DNA of 47,927 bases from a virus. Position numbers and translations under genes: made by a program. Location: IMG/VR virus record IMGVR_UViG_3300007734_000708, positions 1 to 47,927 of that record. One strand, 5' to 3'. Shown here in pieces: positions 9,806 to 19,152 of this stretch. The notes beneath the pieces are model-generated. The model did not search any database. It was not told the DNA's origin and worked only from the letters and a program-made list of their open reading frames with translations. Each line of letters begins with the position of its first letter. The stretch's first letter is position 1.

Positions 9806-10911
9806 TACCCATTAACAACTTTAAAGTAATAATTGTCGTCTAAAATTAATGTTTCTCCATTAATTAAAGTTTTAATTAAAAATTTATAATATCTTTCTGG
9901 TTCTAAACCATTCATATAAATTGTAAAGTAATTACCTTGATCATCTGCACTTAGTTTAGTATAAGTTGTATCAAAATCAATTACAAATTCATTTGTATCT
10001 AAATCTTTTACAGCATAATAAGATGCTGTTGGTAAATAATAATTTTGAATATAAAATGAACTGGTTTGGAATGTACGATCTGGGTATTGTGGACGCACAT
10101 CTAATCTAAATTTTTCAATACTATCCTTTTCAAAGAATCCTTTGTTATTAGGAAAAGTAGCTACTATTTGAGATGAAGTTATAAATGTTAATCCACTAGA
10201 ACCAGTATTAAATAAATAATCATTCCATCTAATTTCTAAACATGGAGGATATATCGTATGAGTATCTACTGAGAAGTATTTTAATTTAGGTTGAATATCT
10301 TCGTTATCTACAAATTCAGAAGCTTGTTTAATAATAAATCCATTGTTTGGAATAGAACTACTATACCAAGCTCCAACTATGTTAGTTACATTAGCATTAA
10401 TGTCTTTATCAGTATAATAACCAAATGTTACAGATGCAGATAAACTTGATGTTACGTACCAAGTACCTCCGCCCACAGTAGATGAATATGAACCTGTAGT
10501 TCCAGGACTAAATGATCCTGTTGTCCATTTACTTCCACTTAAATAATTTTTCCAAATCCAACTTACACCAGTTGTTGTTTTAGGAACATTTGCATATTTT
10601 CCTACTCCCATTTCCCAAGATTGAGATACAGGATATATTTCTAAAGTAGTGTCTAAGTTTAAACCTTCAGCATTTGCTATAAAACATCTTAAATTTGATT
10701 GCCATTGTGAGCTAGAAACTTTATTAACTAAAACATCAGATATTTCATCTGAAGGGAATTGAATTAAAAATCTACTAGCTTGAGGAGCAGGAAACATTAG
10801 TGCTCCTACTTCTAAAGAAGTTTCAATAATTTCATCTAATCCAGAGTTTGCATCAGGATACGCTGTGTATATTGTAGCGTCTTTTGTTGGGAATATTTTA
10901 TATACTGCCAT
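9805..10911 (-). CDS. virion protein with DNRLRE-like N-terminal domain
   Basis: 368 aa. The N-terminus (KIFPTKDATIYTAYPDANSG, then LDEIIETSLEVG and SRFLIQF) resembles the DNRLRE-type beta domain found in surface and carbohydrate-associated proteins, which typically begins with an 'xDATIy' strand. The rest contains aromatic Gly/Ser-rich beta segments. It lies directly after the gp6-like wedge gene (8-base gap) and is coupled to the small coiled-coil gene. That place suggests a baseplate-peripheral or fibre-network component. The domain call is by eye. Confidence 0.65.
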   Translation of the reverse strand: MAVYKIFPTKDATIYTAYPDANSGLDEIIETSLEVGALMFPAPQASRFLIQFPSDEISDVLVNKVSSSQWQSNLRCFIANAEGLNLDTTLEIYPVSQSWEMGVGKYANVPKTTTGVSWIWKNYLSGSKWTTGSFSPGTTGSYSSTVGGGTWYVTSSLSASVTFGYYTDKDINANVTNIVGAWYSSSIPNNGFIIKQASEFVDNEDIQPKLKYFSVDTHTIYPPCLEIRWNDYLFNTGSSGLTFITSSQIVATFPNNKGFFEKDSIEKFRLDVRPQYPDRTFQTSSFYIQNYYLPTASYYAVKDLDTNEFVIDFDTTYTKLSADDQGNYFTIYMNGLEPERYYKFLIKTLINGETLILDDNYYFKVVNG

Positions 10912-10918
10912 TTTATTT

Positions 10919-12772
10919 TTATAATGGTACTACTCTACCTTGAATATCTACGTTAGGATATTTTACTTCAAAAATCATAGGATCAAGTGAAGGATAAATT
11001 ACACCATTAGATGTAGCTCCTTTTATATCATATGAATATAAAGAATACCCTAATTCTATTCCTGATTTGTTTGTTATTTCTAAATTTTTAACTGTTTGAA
11101 CTCCTTCTACTCTATCTAATAAAACATATAAATCTCTTAAAATAATAGGTTGGTTAATTTGCCAATTACTAATATTAAAAAATACTTGTAAAGCAGATAT
11201 ACATCTTGCTATTACATCTGTGCTAACGTAATTAGGTAAAACAATTATATCAAAATTAACTCCTATATTGATAACATAAGCATCTTTAATGTTAACAGAG
11301 TCGTTTAACATTCTATATTGAGATAAATATGCTATAAGATTTTGTTTAAGTGCAACAGAAGCAGCAATAAGATTTCTGTTTATATTAAATGTTAAAATAT
11401 AAAGATCTAAAACTGAATTTGATTCTCCAGCGGATAGATTTTTAATTTTAGTTGGTTCAATAAATGCTTTAGCAATGTTACCATATTTAGATGGCATGCT
11501 CATTGCTCTAACCATATAATCGTCTTGGGTTACGTTTCGCAATTGAGTAGAAAAATTCATCATAGAATTTTGTCTAATTTCTTCAATTGTATCTCCGTCT
11601 CCACCTCCACTAGCTGCTAATGGGTTTGTTACGGCTAATGAACCAAATATATCGTTTGCTGTGTTTGGATCTAGATTCGAATTTATAAATCTAGAAGTAG
11701 TATTTAAAATTGTTAAAGTATTAGCTGCTACATTTGCTGCTACTCCTCCTCCAGTTAAATATCTAACTGTTAAAGTAGTATTTGATGGAGCAATACCATA
11801 TGTTTTAGTAAATAGGAAGTTAGATGGAGAAAATGCTGTTGTAAGTTTAGTTTGTTCAAATGGTAAACCAATACCTATATTATCTGGGTTTGGTACTATT
11901 TCTTCATCTGAATCTGTGGCTGTTCCTGCTCCAAATTGTATTTGTAATGTTGTAGAGTTTTTAAAACGAGTAGTAAAACGGCGTTGAATTTTTCTTAATT
12001 TTAAAAGATATGGAGCATCACCGTATGTTGATAAATTAGGATCGTTTGTATTAGTATTTTTAATAGAATTAAATACCATTTCTTGACCTAAATGGTCTAC
12101 TTCATACCAAGTATTTCCGTTTGAATCAACACAATCTAATACTCCTATCATGTTAAATGCATTAATTTCAACAGTAGAAAATTTAACAGGAGCTCCAAAA
12201 TTAAATGTAGTTGTATTAATTGTAGAAGATATTGCTTTTCTATTCTTTTTAAGTAAGTAATATAATGGGGTAGTTCCTGATACTTCGTATATAGATATTT
12301 CTGTTGGATCTGAAGAACTTGAAACTGAAAAATCTACGTCATCTGACACTAAAAATGACGTTGCAGGATTAGTGTTAGTAGATACTGTAAAATTACCAGG
12401 AATAAATAAAGAATAATTAAAATCAGGAATGTATGTTGAGCCTGACAATATTGAAGGGACTTTCTGATAGAAATCTATATTTGTAGTTGCTACACCTGTT
12501 ACATTTGGTTTGTAACCAAACATATATGCTAATTCAAATAAATTATTTGATTGACGAGCAAATTGTAGATAGTTTTCTTGTATTTGATTATCTAAATAAA
12601 ACGATAAGACATCCCCAACATAAGCAGCCATCTCCATAAACATCATACCTGGAGATGCTGGGCTAAAATCGTTGTATGTGGTTGGGAAATAGGTTTTAGT
12701 ATAATCTACTAAGTTAGCCCTAAACTCTTCAAAAGTTTTATTGATGTATTTTATATTTTTATTTACTGCCAT
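10919..12772 (-). CDS. baseplate wedge protein, gp6/J-like
   Basis: 617 aa. The conserved gp6/J-type signature is near the N-terminus: NDFSPASPGMMFMEMAAYVG followed by DVLSFYLDNQIQENYL, at about residues 35-70. In T4, gp6 dimers form the inner ring of the baseplate wedge and connect to gp25 and gp53. Here the gp25-like gene lies immediately upstream and overlaps it by one base, which matches the functional pairing. The length agrees with T4 gp6 (about 660 aa). The C-terminal part (about residues 480-610) carries the LRDLYVLLDRVEGVQTVKNL segment common in this family. This is one of the firmest assignments in the window. Confidence 0.88.
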   Translation of the reverse strand: MAVNKNIKYINKTFEEFRANLVDYTKTYFPTTYNDFSPASPGMMFMEMAAYVGDVLSFYLDNQIQENYLQFARQSNNLFELAYMFGYKPNVTGVATTNIDFYQKVPSILSGSTYIPDFNYSLFIPGNFTVSTNTNPATSFLVSDDVDFSVSSSSDPTEISIYEVSGTTPLYYLLKKNRKAISSTINTTTFNFGAPVKFSTVEINAFNMIGVLDCVDSNGNTWYEVDHLGQEMVFNSIKNTNTNDPNLSTYGDAPYLLKLRKIQRRFTTRFKNSTTLQIQFGAGTATDSDEEIVPNPDNIGIGLPFEQTKLTTAFSPSNFLFTKTYGIAPSNTTLTVRYLTGGGVAANVAANTLTILNTTSRFINSNLDPNTANDIFGSLAVTNPLAASGGGDGDTIEEIRQNSMMNFSTQLRNVTQDDYMVRAMSMPSKYGNIAKAFIEPTKIKNLSAGESNSVLDLYILTFNINRNLIAASVALKQNLIAYLSQYRMLNDSVNIKDAYVINIGVNFDIIVLPNYVSTDVIARCISALQVFFNISNWQINQPIILRDLYVLLDRVEGVQTVKNLEITNKSGIELGYSLYSYDIKGATSNGVIYPSLDPMIFEVKYPNVDIQGRVVPL

Positions 12773-13179
12773 TATGCAAATCCTATTTGTATGTTGTCTA
12801 CTATTCCTGTATCTATAATACTATATGTTATATTCGCAAATACTTCATTACTATCGTACACAGGAGTTATGTCTAATTGTTCAACACTTATATTTGAAAA
12901 ATATCTTGCTATTGAATCTTGAATAGCTTGTTGTAAACCACTTAAATTTTGTTGTTCTATTTGTTCAAACAATTTTGATCTTAAATTAGAACCAAAATTT
13001 GGGTTTAAATATCTTTCATTAGTATTTGTTAAAAAGAAATTTAATAAATTATTACGTATAGCATCTTTAGTAGTATAGGTAGAAAAGAAAACATTTGGTG
13101 CATTAAATGGAATAGATACACCCACAGCGGTACCGGGGCGTTGATCTATTGGATATATTTTTTTAGCACCAAAAGCCAT
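12772..13179 (-). CDS. baseplate wedge protein, gp25-like
   Basis: 135 aa, a normal length for gp25/GpW-type baseplate wedge proteins. Diagnostic features are TKDAIRNNLLNFFLTNTNER at about residues 37-56 followed by YLNPNFGSNLRSKLFEQ, the classic 'ER...P.FG..L...LFE' pattern. In T4, gp25 sits at the sheath-baseplate junction and helps initiate sheath polymerisation. It overlaps the gp6-like gene by one base and the 116-aa gene upstream by one base. No lysozyme catalytic role is implied; the old 'lysozyme-like' label of the family is historical. Confidence 0.88.
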   Translation of the reverse strand: MAFGAKKIYPIDQRPGTAVGVSIPFNAPNVFFSTYTTKDAIRNNLLNFFLTNTNERYLNPNFGSNLRSKLFEQIEQQNLSGLQQAIQDSIARYFSNISVEQLDITPVYDSNEVFANITYSIIDTGIVDNIQIGFA

Positions 13180-13529
13180 TATTTCTTACCTATTAGTCCC
13201 ATTATTTGATCTAAACCTAATTGCCCACCTGGCAATGAACTGCCTTCAGACATTGTATTTACAGGTCCATTAACTTGAAAATCACCAGCAAAGCCCGAAG
13301 ATGGACCTTGGGCCATTTCACCTAGTATATCCATATATGCCTTTTTAGTATCTACGGTGGGTTTAGGTGCTTGATGTGGTATGTTTTTGGTTGTAAAGTT
13401 TAATGTAGTTGATTCGTTAACTGGCATTTTTGGTGCCTTTACAGCCTCGAGTAAAATATCCTTCAATTCGTCGTGAATTGCTTCTTTTACTGCTTCTTTG
13501 ATAAGTTGTTTAAGGATGTCGGTTTTCAT
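13179..13529 (-). CDS. small protein with N-terminal LKQLIKEAV tag
   Basis: 116 aa. It opens MKTDILKQLIKEAVKEAIHD, an amphipathic charged helix similar to the starts of the proteins at 26966-27520 (MKINDLRTLIREEIQNEL) and 35659-35862 (MKKSELRQIIKEEIDSM). The rest is Gly/Pro/Ser-rich and probably disordered, ending in a GLDQIMGLIGKK helix. It sits inside the baseplate operon, just before gp25, with ATATTTATAA only 4 bases upstream of the ATG. It may be an assembly or targeting factor. Function unknown. Confidence 0.7.
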   Translation of the reverse strand: MKTDILKQLIKEAVKEAIHDELKDILLEAVKAPKMPVNESTTLNFTTKNIPHQAPKPTVDTKKAYMDILGEMAQGPSSGFAGDFQVNGPVNTMSEGSSLPGGQLGLDQIMGLIGKK

Positions 13530-13533
13530 TTGT

Positions 13534-13542
13534 TATAAATAT
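13534..13542 (-). promoter_or_regulatory. putative late promoter box (ATATTTATA)
   Basis: The box lies directly upstream of the 116-aa gene that precedes gp25, leaving four bases to the ATG. A transcript starting here would be almost leaderless, so either translation tolerates that or the box works differently. It matches the other late-type sites. Confidence 0.4.
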
Positions 13543-13574
13543 TGAAAGTATTAAAATTTTATATAAATTATTTG

Positions 13575-15557
13575 TTATCTACGCCCACATATTAAATCTA
13601 CTTGATAAACAGTATTACCAAATATACCATATGAAATTATCCCTTTATCATCATCAGGTAATGGAAAAAATGAATTATCCTTAGTATATTCTCTAACATC
13701 TACAATTTTATTCTCTAAGAAATTTTCTATAAATAGTTTAAGTTGAGGAGAAGTTCTCATTAATTCCCATAAGTCTCTAGCAGTAGCACCATATTCCTTT
13801 ATCTCCATGTTGGGAGCTGTTGCTAAATTAGGAATAGATATACTAAGTAAAGAATGTATTGGTATACGTACATTACTTGGCGTGTCTATTCTATATTGTG
13901 TACCTATTTGCAATTCATTTACTTGTGTTTTACCATTAATTAACACGTCTTGAAGATTTCCTCCTCCACCTAACATAGTTTTAAAATCAACTAAAGGCAT
14001 AGGAGAGCCAGGATTAAAAACTTTATATATTTTCTTTTTTGGGTTTGTGGGGGCTGAGTTTGATTCCTCGTAAAAATAATCATATATTTTTTTATTTCTA
14101 AATGTACTTAAATAATTTATACCCTTAAATGCTTCTGAGTTAGGGAATGCTTTATCTACTATTCTTAGAAAAAGTCCCCAAATAAATAATGCTCCATCTT
14201 TATAAAGATCTATTGCAGTGTCCTTTTTAAAATTTGCTAAAAAATAAGGTAAAGCCTGACCTTTAGAAGCATCTCCGAAACGATCTGGGATATAACGTGG
14301 GTCCCCAGATAATCTAAAATTGGGTTTAATTGCAGCAGGGATTGCTGATGTTTTAAAAGGTAATATGTTTTTGAAATTTGGAGCTTTTCCTTGTGTAAAC
14401 TCACTAGGAATTTTTGAAGTATTACATCTAGGTATATCTTCTATATATTTTACTACCCCGGTAAATCTTAGTACGGATTTTTGTTCTCCACCATATCTTG
14501 CTTTAAGTTGATCTAATAATGATTGTGGAGTACTACCGGGTGTTGCGTTTTGTTTTATATAGTCAGGTAATTTAAAGTCTGTGCGATCAGAAATATTTTC
14601 TCCTCTTGTACCATACAATGCTTGATTTGCGGTTCCATTTTGGAATACTAATGGTACATTAAATTTTTTAGGTGCACCTTCTTCTAATTTAGAAGACCCA
14701 AATGGAGTATATGGGAGTACAATTTTTTTATTAACATTAACTTTTAATTTAGAAGTAGTTGAAGAAAATAAGGGAACAATTGATTTCAAATTAGGATAAC
14801 TAGCATAGTAATTTTTTGATGTAAATCTTTGATCTAAGTTTTTTACATATTCATTTATAAACCACTGCATCCATACAAATCGAGCATTAGCTAACCCACC
14901 AGCTGTACTTATTGCTGGGTTAAAAGGAGAAATGGTAGGGGGTGGTCCTGCTTTTTCTTCATCAGAATTAGGTAATGCTGATTCTTGACTTGCAAAATCA
15001 AACTTAAATGTATTCTGAGTGTTTTCAAAATCCTCTTTTACCATTTTTTGACTCATTTGTAAAAATATATCATCTAACCATTCATACAATTTATCTGCTA
15101 TAGATATATCATTGGGAGGAGTTCCAGGAGGATTATTTCCACGAGCATTTACTTTATCTACAATGTAATAAGATGTTGGCTTTTGGGTTGAGGGTGGGAG
15201 TGTATTATTTTTAATGGTTGAATACCACCCTGTATTGTAAAATAATTCTAGATTAGCGTTTGCACTTATTGTATTTATTGTATTTGTATATTGAATTATA
15301 ACAGCTTGACCTTCTTTAGTTTTTACAGCTTCCTCAACAGATTGATAACCAGCTCCTGCTATTACACTTTCTATAGTATTAGTAGTAGTAATGTCTCCAA
15401 AATTTATTTTTTGAGTTTTTAACGTAATTAAATAATTAGCATTAGTGGGATCAATGTTGGACGTAGGATCTTTAGAGGTTTGATTACCAGCATTTCCTCC
15501 TAAGGTATCACTTAACGTAAATGCATTTTTTATATTTGTAACGTTTGTTGATGCCAT
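13575..15557 (-). CDS. virion structural protein (660 aa)
   Basis: 660 aa, hydrophilic, without signal peptide, membrane segments or enzymatic motifs. It lies between the hub-type genes and the gp25/gp6 wedge genes, and its start is one base from the stop of the 289-aa gene. The central region is rich in Pro, Lys and aromatic residues. The C-terminus (about residues 560-660) ends in IISYGIFGNTVYQVDLICGR. Position suggests a baseplate hub or central-disc component. I do not recognise the family and cannot say which T4 protein it replaces. Confidence 0.7.
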   Translation of the reverse strand: MASTNVTNIKNAFTLSDTLGGNAGNQTSKDPTSNIDPTNANYLITLKTQKINFGDITTTNTIESVIAGAGYQSVEEAVKTKEGQAVIIQYTNTINTISANANLELFYNTGWYSTIKNNTLPPSTQKPTSYYIVDKVNARGNNPPGTPPNDISIADKLYEWLDDIFLQMSQKMVKEDFENTQNTFKFDFASQESALPNSDEEKAGPPPTISPFNPAISTAGGLANARFVWMQWFINEYVKNLDQRFTSKNYYASYPNLKSIVPLFSSTTSKLKVNVNKKIVLPYTPFGSSKLEEGAPKKFNVPLVFQNGTANQALYGTRGENISDRTDFKLPDYIKQNATPGSTPQSLLDQLKARYGGEQKSVLRFTGVVKYIEDIPRCNTSKIPSEFTQGKAPNFKNILPFKTSAIPAAIKPNFRLSGDPRYIPDRFGDASKGQALPYFLANFKKDTAIDLYKDGALFIWGLFLRIVDKAFPNSEAFKGINYLSTFRNKKIYDYFYEESNSAPTNPKKKIYKVFNPGSPMPLVDFKTMLGGGGNLQDVLINGKTQVNELQIGTQYRIDTPSNVRIPIHSLLSISIPNLATAPNMEIKEYGATARDLWELMRTSPQLKLFIENFLENKIVDVREYTKDNSFFPLPDDDKGIISYGIFGNTVYQVDLICGRR

Positions 15558-15558
15558 A

Positions 15559-16428
15559 TCAATATGCTTTTAAGTTTTCTGTGTCTATTCTAAGTTTAAG
15601 TTCATCTATTAAAACTTGAGGAGTAGTAGTAAAAGAATATTCTGTTTCTATAATAGGAATACCTCCAAAATTTTTACCAACAGCTTTTGCAGTAACTAAT
15701 TTAGGTGAACTTGCAGTAGGAGCATACGATCCAGTAACTATTTCTAATGTAAATCCATTATATGTTGTATTATATGCTGTATATACATCAACCTGTGATG
15801 TAAGAGATTCTTGGTATTTGTCAAAAACAGATTGAACAAATGGATCAATTGGGGTTAATTGAGGTGGGTTATTTGGATCAGAACATTCGTTTATATGAAG
15901 ATCTATAGCATTTAATACTTCTATTATTTTTATTACAATGTTATAAACAATATTAACTGCTATGTTTGTTATGTTTACGCGGTTGGTAAGACTATTTAAT
16001 ATAGGATTTAAAGTATCATCTATATTTGCTTTTGTAGTAAATATATTAGGAGGTACAGGAAGTGGAGGTACTACCTTAGGGGCAACTAAAACATATGCAT
16101 CTATTATCTGTGATGATATAGTTACTACATTTTTGGTAATGTTTAAGGTAGTGCTAGCTACATCTAATGTTTTAACTAATGCTTCAAGTGTTTTACTAGT
16201 TGGGTTTAATACTTTTAAAATATTATTTCTTGTATTTATAAGTTCTAATATTTTGTCGTTTGCTGGGCATCCTTCCGGTTGTTTAAAATATCCTTTTAAA
16301 GCTTCTATCCCGGCATCAGTCGCCATTTTAACTAATGGAGGAACTACTTTTACAGCTAATTGTATCCCTAAATTAATTAGTAAATCACCTGTAGCTTTAG
16401 CAGACTGAGGGTTAGGTTTTATTGCCAT
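15559..16428 (-). CDS. putative baseplate hub-associated protein
   Basis: 289 aa. The first 200 residues look mostly alpha-helical, with many Ile/Val/Leu/Asn (DLLINLGIQLAVKVVPPLVK; NIAVNIVYNIVIKIIEVLNA). The last 80 are beta-like (GFTLEIVTGSYAP; TEYSFTTTPQVLIDELKLRI). The helices are amphipathic rather than clearly transmembrane, though the segment near residues 160-185 is quite hydrophobic. It overlaps the gp5-like gene by one base. A similarly placed gene beside the spike could encode a hub subunit or tape-measure-associated factor. Function not assigned. Confidence 0.65.
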   Translation of the reverse strand: MAIKPNPQSAKATGDLLINLGIQLAVKVVPPLVKMATDAGIEALKGYFKQPEGCPANDKILELINTRNNILKVLNPTSKTLEALVKTLDVASTTLNITKNVVTISSQIIDAYVLVAPKVVPPLPVPPNIFTTKANIDDTLNPILNSLTNRVNITNIAVNIVYNIVIKIIEVLNAIDLHINECSDPNNPPQLTPIDPFVQSVFDKYQESLTSQVDVYTAYNTTYNGFTLEIVTGSYAPTASSPKLVTAKAVGKNFGGIPIIETEYSFTTTPQVLIDELKLRIDTENLKAY

Positions 16429-17747
16429 TATTCTTTTGTAAATGTAGTTTTAGACAAAATTATACTATCTTCATTACTTACTCCTAATAATTTTTTAATT
16501 TCATCCAATGTTGGTTTAATTGTTTTAGCAGTAGCATTTAATTCAAACAATGTAGCATACGTTCCTTCTATTACTATATCTGTTTTTGCATTAGATAAAG
16601 CGTCATTTATTCTAGAAAATGATTCTAATAATAGTCTTAATGTATCTAATAATCTATTTCCTAATACTAAAGGTTCAATAGCTACACTTTGATTCCCTAA
16701 ATAAATAAAATTAGAATCCATTGTTACTACATTAGAGTCTAGATTTATATTACCTGTAGAGGCGGGTGTGGATAAGTGAATTCCATTAAATGAATTAAGA
16801 ATAATATTGTCTGTTTCTGTGTTTAAAACTACCCTATCTGAGTTTAAAAGAATTTGAGAGTTAGAGTATTGCTCTAAAGAAGTAGGAAGTGGTGTATTTG
16901 AATTTTTGTAACTGCCTACGTTATATCCTCTATTTTCTTGTTTTGAAAATGTTTCATTAATTGTAGACAGTTTTTGGGTACTAGTTAAATATATAGATGA
17001 GTTATCTATATCTGGGTTTTCTATAATAGGTATCCACCCTTCTTCACTTCTATTTCCTTGTCCATTTCTAATTATGATAATGGGATCTCCATCTTTAGTT
17101 TGATCTACATTATCAGACCATGGATTAAGATTTTCTACTCCATTGATTGTGGTAGTTGTGCTACCGAAACGGATTGAATTACCCCACCTACCTTCATATA
17201 TTACATCTCCGTCAAATGGTTTTAATGGGTGAATATTTGATCTTTCCCTAAAGGTAAGACTTAAATAATTACCTAATGTATTTTCTGATGTTGATGAATC
17301 TGGGTTGTCTACTATTTTATTTACTAGGCCACTGTTAACGTCTTGGTAGTTATTTGTTACTTCTATAGGAAGTAAAGGTGAATCTACACCAGGGTAAATA
17401 TTGTGGTGTGGATGATTCCACAAATTAATTATATCAACGTAATATACTTTTTTATTATTTTCATTATCGCTATTTAAACTTACTATAAAAACCGTTTCGT
17501 TAGGTATAGGGTAATGTTTTATATTTGAATAAAATGGATATGCTATGCCGTTTGGAACATTGTTAAAGTTGTTATTGGATATATCTTCATATTCTACTAC
17601 TCCTAAAGCATTCCATCCTCCTAATTCTGTAAATCTAGGATGAGATTCATCCATAACAATACTTAATACTCTAACTGATTGGAAGATTGCTCTACTAACT
17701 AGAGGGGTATTAAAAATAAAGTTTTTATTTTGTTCAAATAAATTCAT
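16428..17747 (-). CDS. baseplate hub/spike protein, gp5-like
   Basis: 439 aa. The N-terminal ~200 residues contain an OB-fold-like segment ending in PFDGDVIYEGRWGNSIRFGS, the 'GD.ile.RWGNsirfG' block characteristic of spike proteins in T4-like phages lacking the T4 lysozyme domain. Residues about 290-350 show short repeated strands with Asn/Asp turns (SDRVVLNTETDNIILNSFNG, then NINLDSNVVTMDSNFIYLG), consistent with a trimeric beta-helix needle. No lysozyme catalytic motif is visible, so cell-wall cutting probably depends on another protein. It is coupled by one-base overlaps on both sides. Confidence 0.75.
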   Translation of the reverse strand: MNLFEQNKNFIFNTPLVSRAIFQSVRVLSIVMDESHPRFTELGGWNALGVVEYEDISNNNFNNVPNGIAYPFYSNIKHYPIPNETVFIVSLNSDNENNKKVYYVDIINLWNHPHHNIYPGVDSPLLPIEVTNNYQDVNSGLVNKIVDNPDSSTSENTLGNYLSLTFRERSNIHPLKPFDGDVIYEGRWGNSIRFGSTTTTINGVENLNPWSDNVDQTKDGDPIIIIRNGQGNRSEEGWIPIIENPDIDNSSIYLTSTQKLSTINETFSKQENRGYNVGSYKNSNTPLPTSLEQYSNSQILLNSDRVVLNTETDNIILNSFNGIHLSTPASTGNINLDSNVVTMDSNFIYLGNQSVAIEPLVLGNRLLDTLRLLLESFSRINDALSNAKTDIVIEGTYATLFELNATAKTIKPTLDEIKKLLGVSNEDSIILSKTTFTKE

Positions 17748-18097
17748 TACTTGTTTTCTTTATTGTTAAGTTTATCTATTTCACCTAACAATTGAGCTTT
17801 TTCTTCATCAGATATAAGTAAATTTCCACCTGCTTCTACAGAGGCGTTATTTGCTACTACGCGTTGAATTATAGTAGCCATTTTAATTAATTGTTCGTCG
17901 TTTTTAACTCCTATTTCAAGATATTCTTTAATTAAAGGAACAATTAATGTAGCGTCACCAATATTTTCAATTAGTGGCTTTAATTCACTGATTAAGGTTG
18001 AGATTTGTTTTTCTTTCTTTTTTTGGTTGTCGTATATTTCTTTCAACAAATCTGAAAACTTTTTATCACCGAATATATTAGAATCTAATCCGTTCAT
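17747..18097 (-). CDS. small conserved protein at head of baseplate operon
   Basis: 116 aa, charged and mostly helical, with a probable short coiled coil at residues 10-45 (FSDLLKEIYDNQKKKEKQIS) and an Asn/Glu/Lys-rich C-terminus. Its ATG is preceded by an ATATTTAT box at 18101-18109. It is the first gene of the 18.1-0.1 kb structural block after the sigma-factor gene, and its stop overlaps the gp5-like start by one base. It could be a tail assembly chaperone. No family is recognised. Confidence 0.65.
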   Translation of the reverse strand: MNGLDSNIFGDKKFSDLLKEIYDNQKKKEKQISTLISELKPLIENIGDATLIVPLIKEYLEIGVKNDEQLIKMATIIQRVVANNASVEAGGNLLISDEEKAQLLGEIDKLNNKENK

Positions 18098-18100
18098 GAT

Positions 18101-18109
18101 GATAAATAT
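18101..18109 (-). promoter_or_regulatory. putative late promoter box (ATATTTATC)
   Basis: It precedes the first gene of the baseplate operon; the ATG follows after three bases. The core matches the other late-type boxes, and the position is where a late operon promoter is expected. Confidence 0.45.
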
Positions 18110-18112
18110 GGA

Positions 18113-18820
18113 TTAATGAAATTTTATATATCCGTTCTCAAGGTAAAACGAATAGTTACGCTTATATATGTCAAATAATTTTTCTGTTATTTTAGTTATT
18201 TTAGGTGTTTTAACGTCAATTATTTCACGTATATAAATATATAGTGCCTTTTTGTTAAATACCTCTAAATTTTCACGTTTTCTAAATAATTCAAGAACAG
18301 CATCTGCTATCTTAGCATCTTCATCTTTAGGGAATATTTTGTAAATGTTTGAAGTACAATATTCAACATATAAATCCATAAATAAAGCTAATTTATCGTT
18401 TATTGATAATTTATCACTAGGTGAATTATGTTCTTCCATAACATACGATTCTGAATTATCGTCGTCTAAAGTAGATACTGGTATGGATGTGATTTTCTTT
18501 TTATAATTTTTTTCGTTATATAATATTAACCAACGTTTAACAATAGTACCAAAATACGAATATGCTTTAGTTCCTTTAGTATTGTCAAACAAATGAATTT
18601 TACTAAGTAAAAACGTAATGATTTCATGTTGTAGATCTTCTATGTTTTCTACTTCAGTATGATAAAATTTAAATGTATGAATGATATTTTGGGTAAGTTT
18701 AAAAAAGGCATAATGAATACCTTCGTCATAAATTTTACTTCTAACTGCTGGGTCTTCCGTTTTATTATACAAAACAATAGCATCTTCGGTTTCTTGGGTA
18801 AAATAGTTCTTTTTAGCCAT
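18113..18820 (-). CDS. late-transcription sigma factor, gp55-like
   Basis: 235 aa. Residues about 58-105 (ENIEDLQHEIITFLLSKIHL, then FDNTKGTKAYSYFGTIVKRW) match the core of sigma region 2: 'DLxQE...', an FD element, and aromatic SYF...R residues that in sigma factors contact the -10 element. The protein is short and lacks a normal region 4, as in T4 gp55 (185 aa), which directs host RNA polymerase to late promoters with a simple -10-like box. Placement beside the baseplate operon, and recurrent ATATTTAT boxes before late genes, fit this role. The family call is fairly firm; promoter specificity is inferred. Confidence 0.78.
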   Translation of the reverse strand: MAKKNYFTQETEDAIVLYNKTEDPAVRSKIYDEGIHYAFFKLTQNIIHTFKFYHTEVENIEDLQHEIITFLLSKIHLFDNTKGTKAYSYFGTIVKRWLILYNEKNYKKKITSIPVSTLDDDNSESYVMEEHNSPSDKLSINDKLALFMDLYVEYCTSNIYKIFPKDEDAKIADAVLELFRKRENLEVFNKKALYIYIREIIDVKTPKITKITEKLFDIYKRNYSFYLENGYIKFH

Positions 18821-19092
18821 TATTTTATAGTTTTAAATTTATTTAATTCGTCTTGTAAGTATTGAACTTGATTAAAGAACCATCCTATTTCATCATCGCT
18901 TTTAAACATTTCTCTAGCATCTATTTCTTTAAGTTTTTTGTCTGAAAACTCGATTGTGCTTGAAAGGTTAGCAATGTAATTTTCATATGATTTAATCATA
19001 TCCTCACATTTTTCATTTTTTCTTAATAAGTTATAGCTTGTGTAACTTAACACAAGTACTAAAACTGTTAAAATAATAATTAATATAATCAT
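18820..19092 (-). CDS. small membrane-anchored protein
   Basis: 90 aa. Residues 2-24 (IILIIILTVLVLVLSYTSYN) form one transmembrane helix or uncleaved signal anchor. They are followed by a charged helix and a conserved-looking segment IDAREMFKSDDEIGWFFNQV near residues 57-76. The stop overlaps the sigma-factor ATG by one base, so the two are translationally coupled. It starts just downstream of a rho-independent terminator, so it needs read-through or its own promoter. Function unknown. Confidence 0.65.
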   Translation of the reverse strand: MIILIIILTVLVLVLSYTSYNLLRKNEKCEDMIKSYENYIANLSSTIEFSDKKLKEIDAREMFKSDDEIGWFFNQVQYLQDELNKFKTIK

Positions 19093-19103
19093 AATTTACA
19101 AAT

Positions 19104-19132
19104 AAAAAAGGTTGTAGCTTTTGACCACAACC
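19104..19132 (-). terminator. rho-independent terminator after HD gene
   Basis: On the coding strand an 8-bp stem (GGTTGTGG / CTACAACC, one G-U pair) with a 7-nt loop is followed by six T residues. It lies 21 bases beyond the stop of the HD-domain gene and separates that transcript from the sigma-factor/tail genes. Confidence 0.8.
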
Positions 19133-19152
19133 TCTGTTAATTAATTTTTTAA

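Noticed and set aside
11661-11987. 108-aa plus-strand ORF
   Set aside because: Antisense to the gp6-like gene, whose assignment is firm.
15962-16408. 148-aa plus-strand ORF with hydrophobic sequence
   Set aside because: Mirror image of the hydrophobic, repeat-like codons of the 289-aa hub-associated gene; no start signal.
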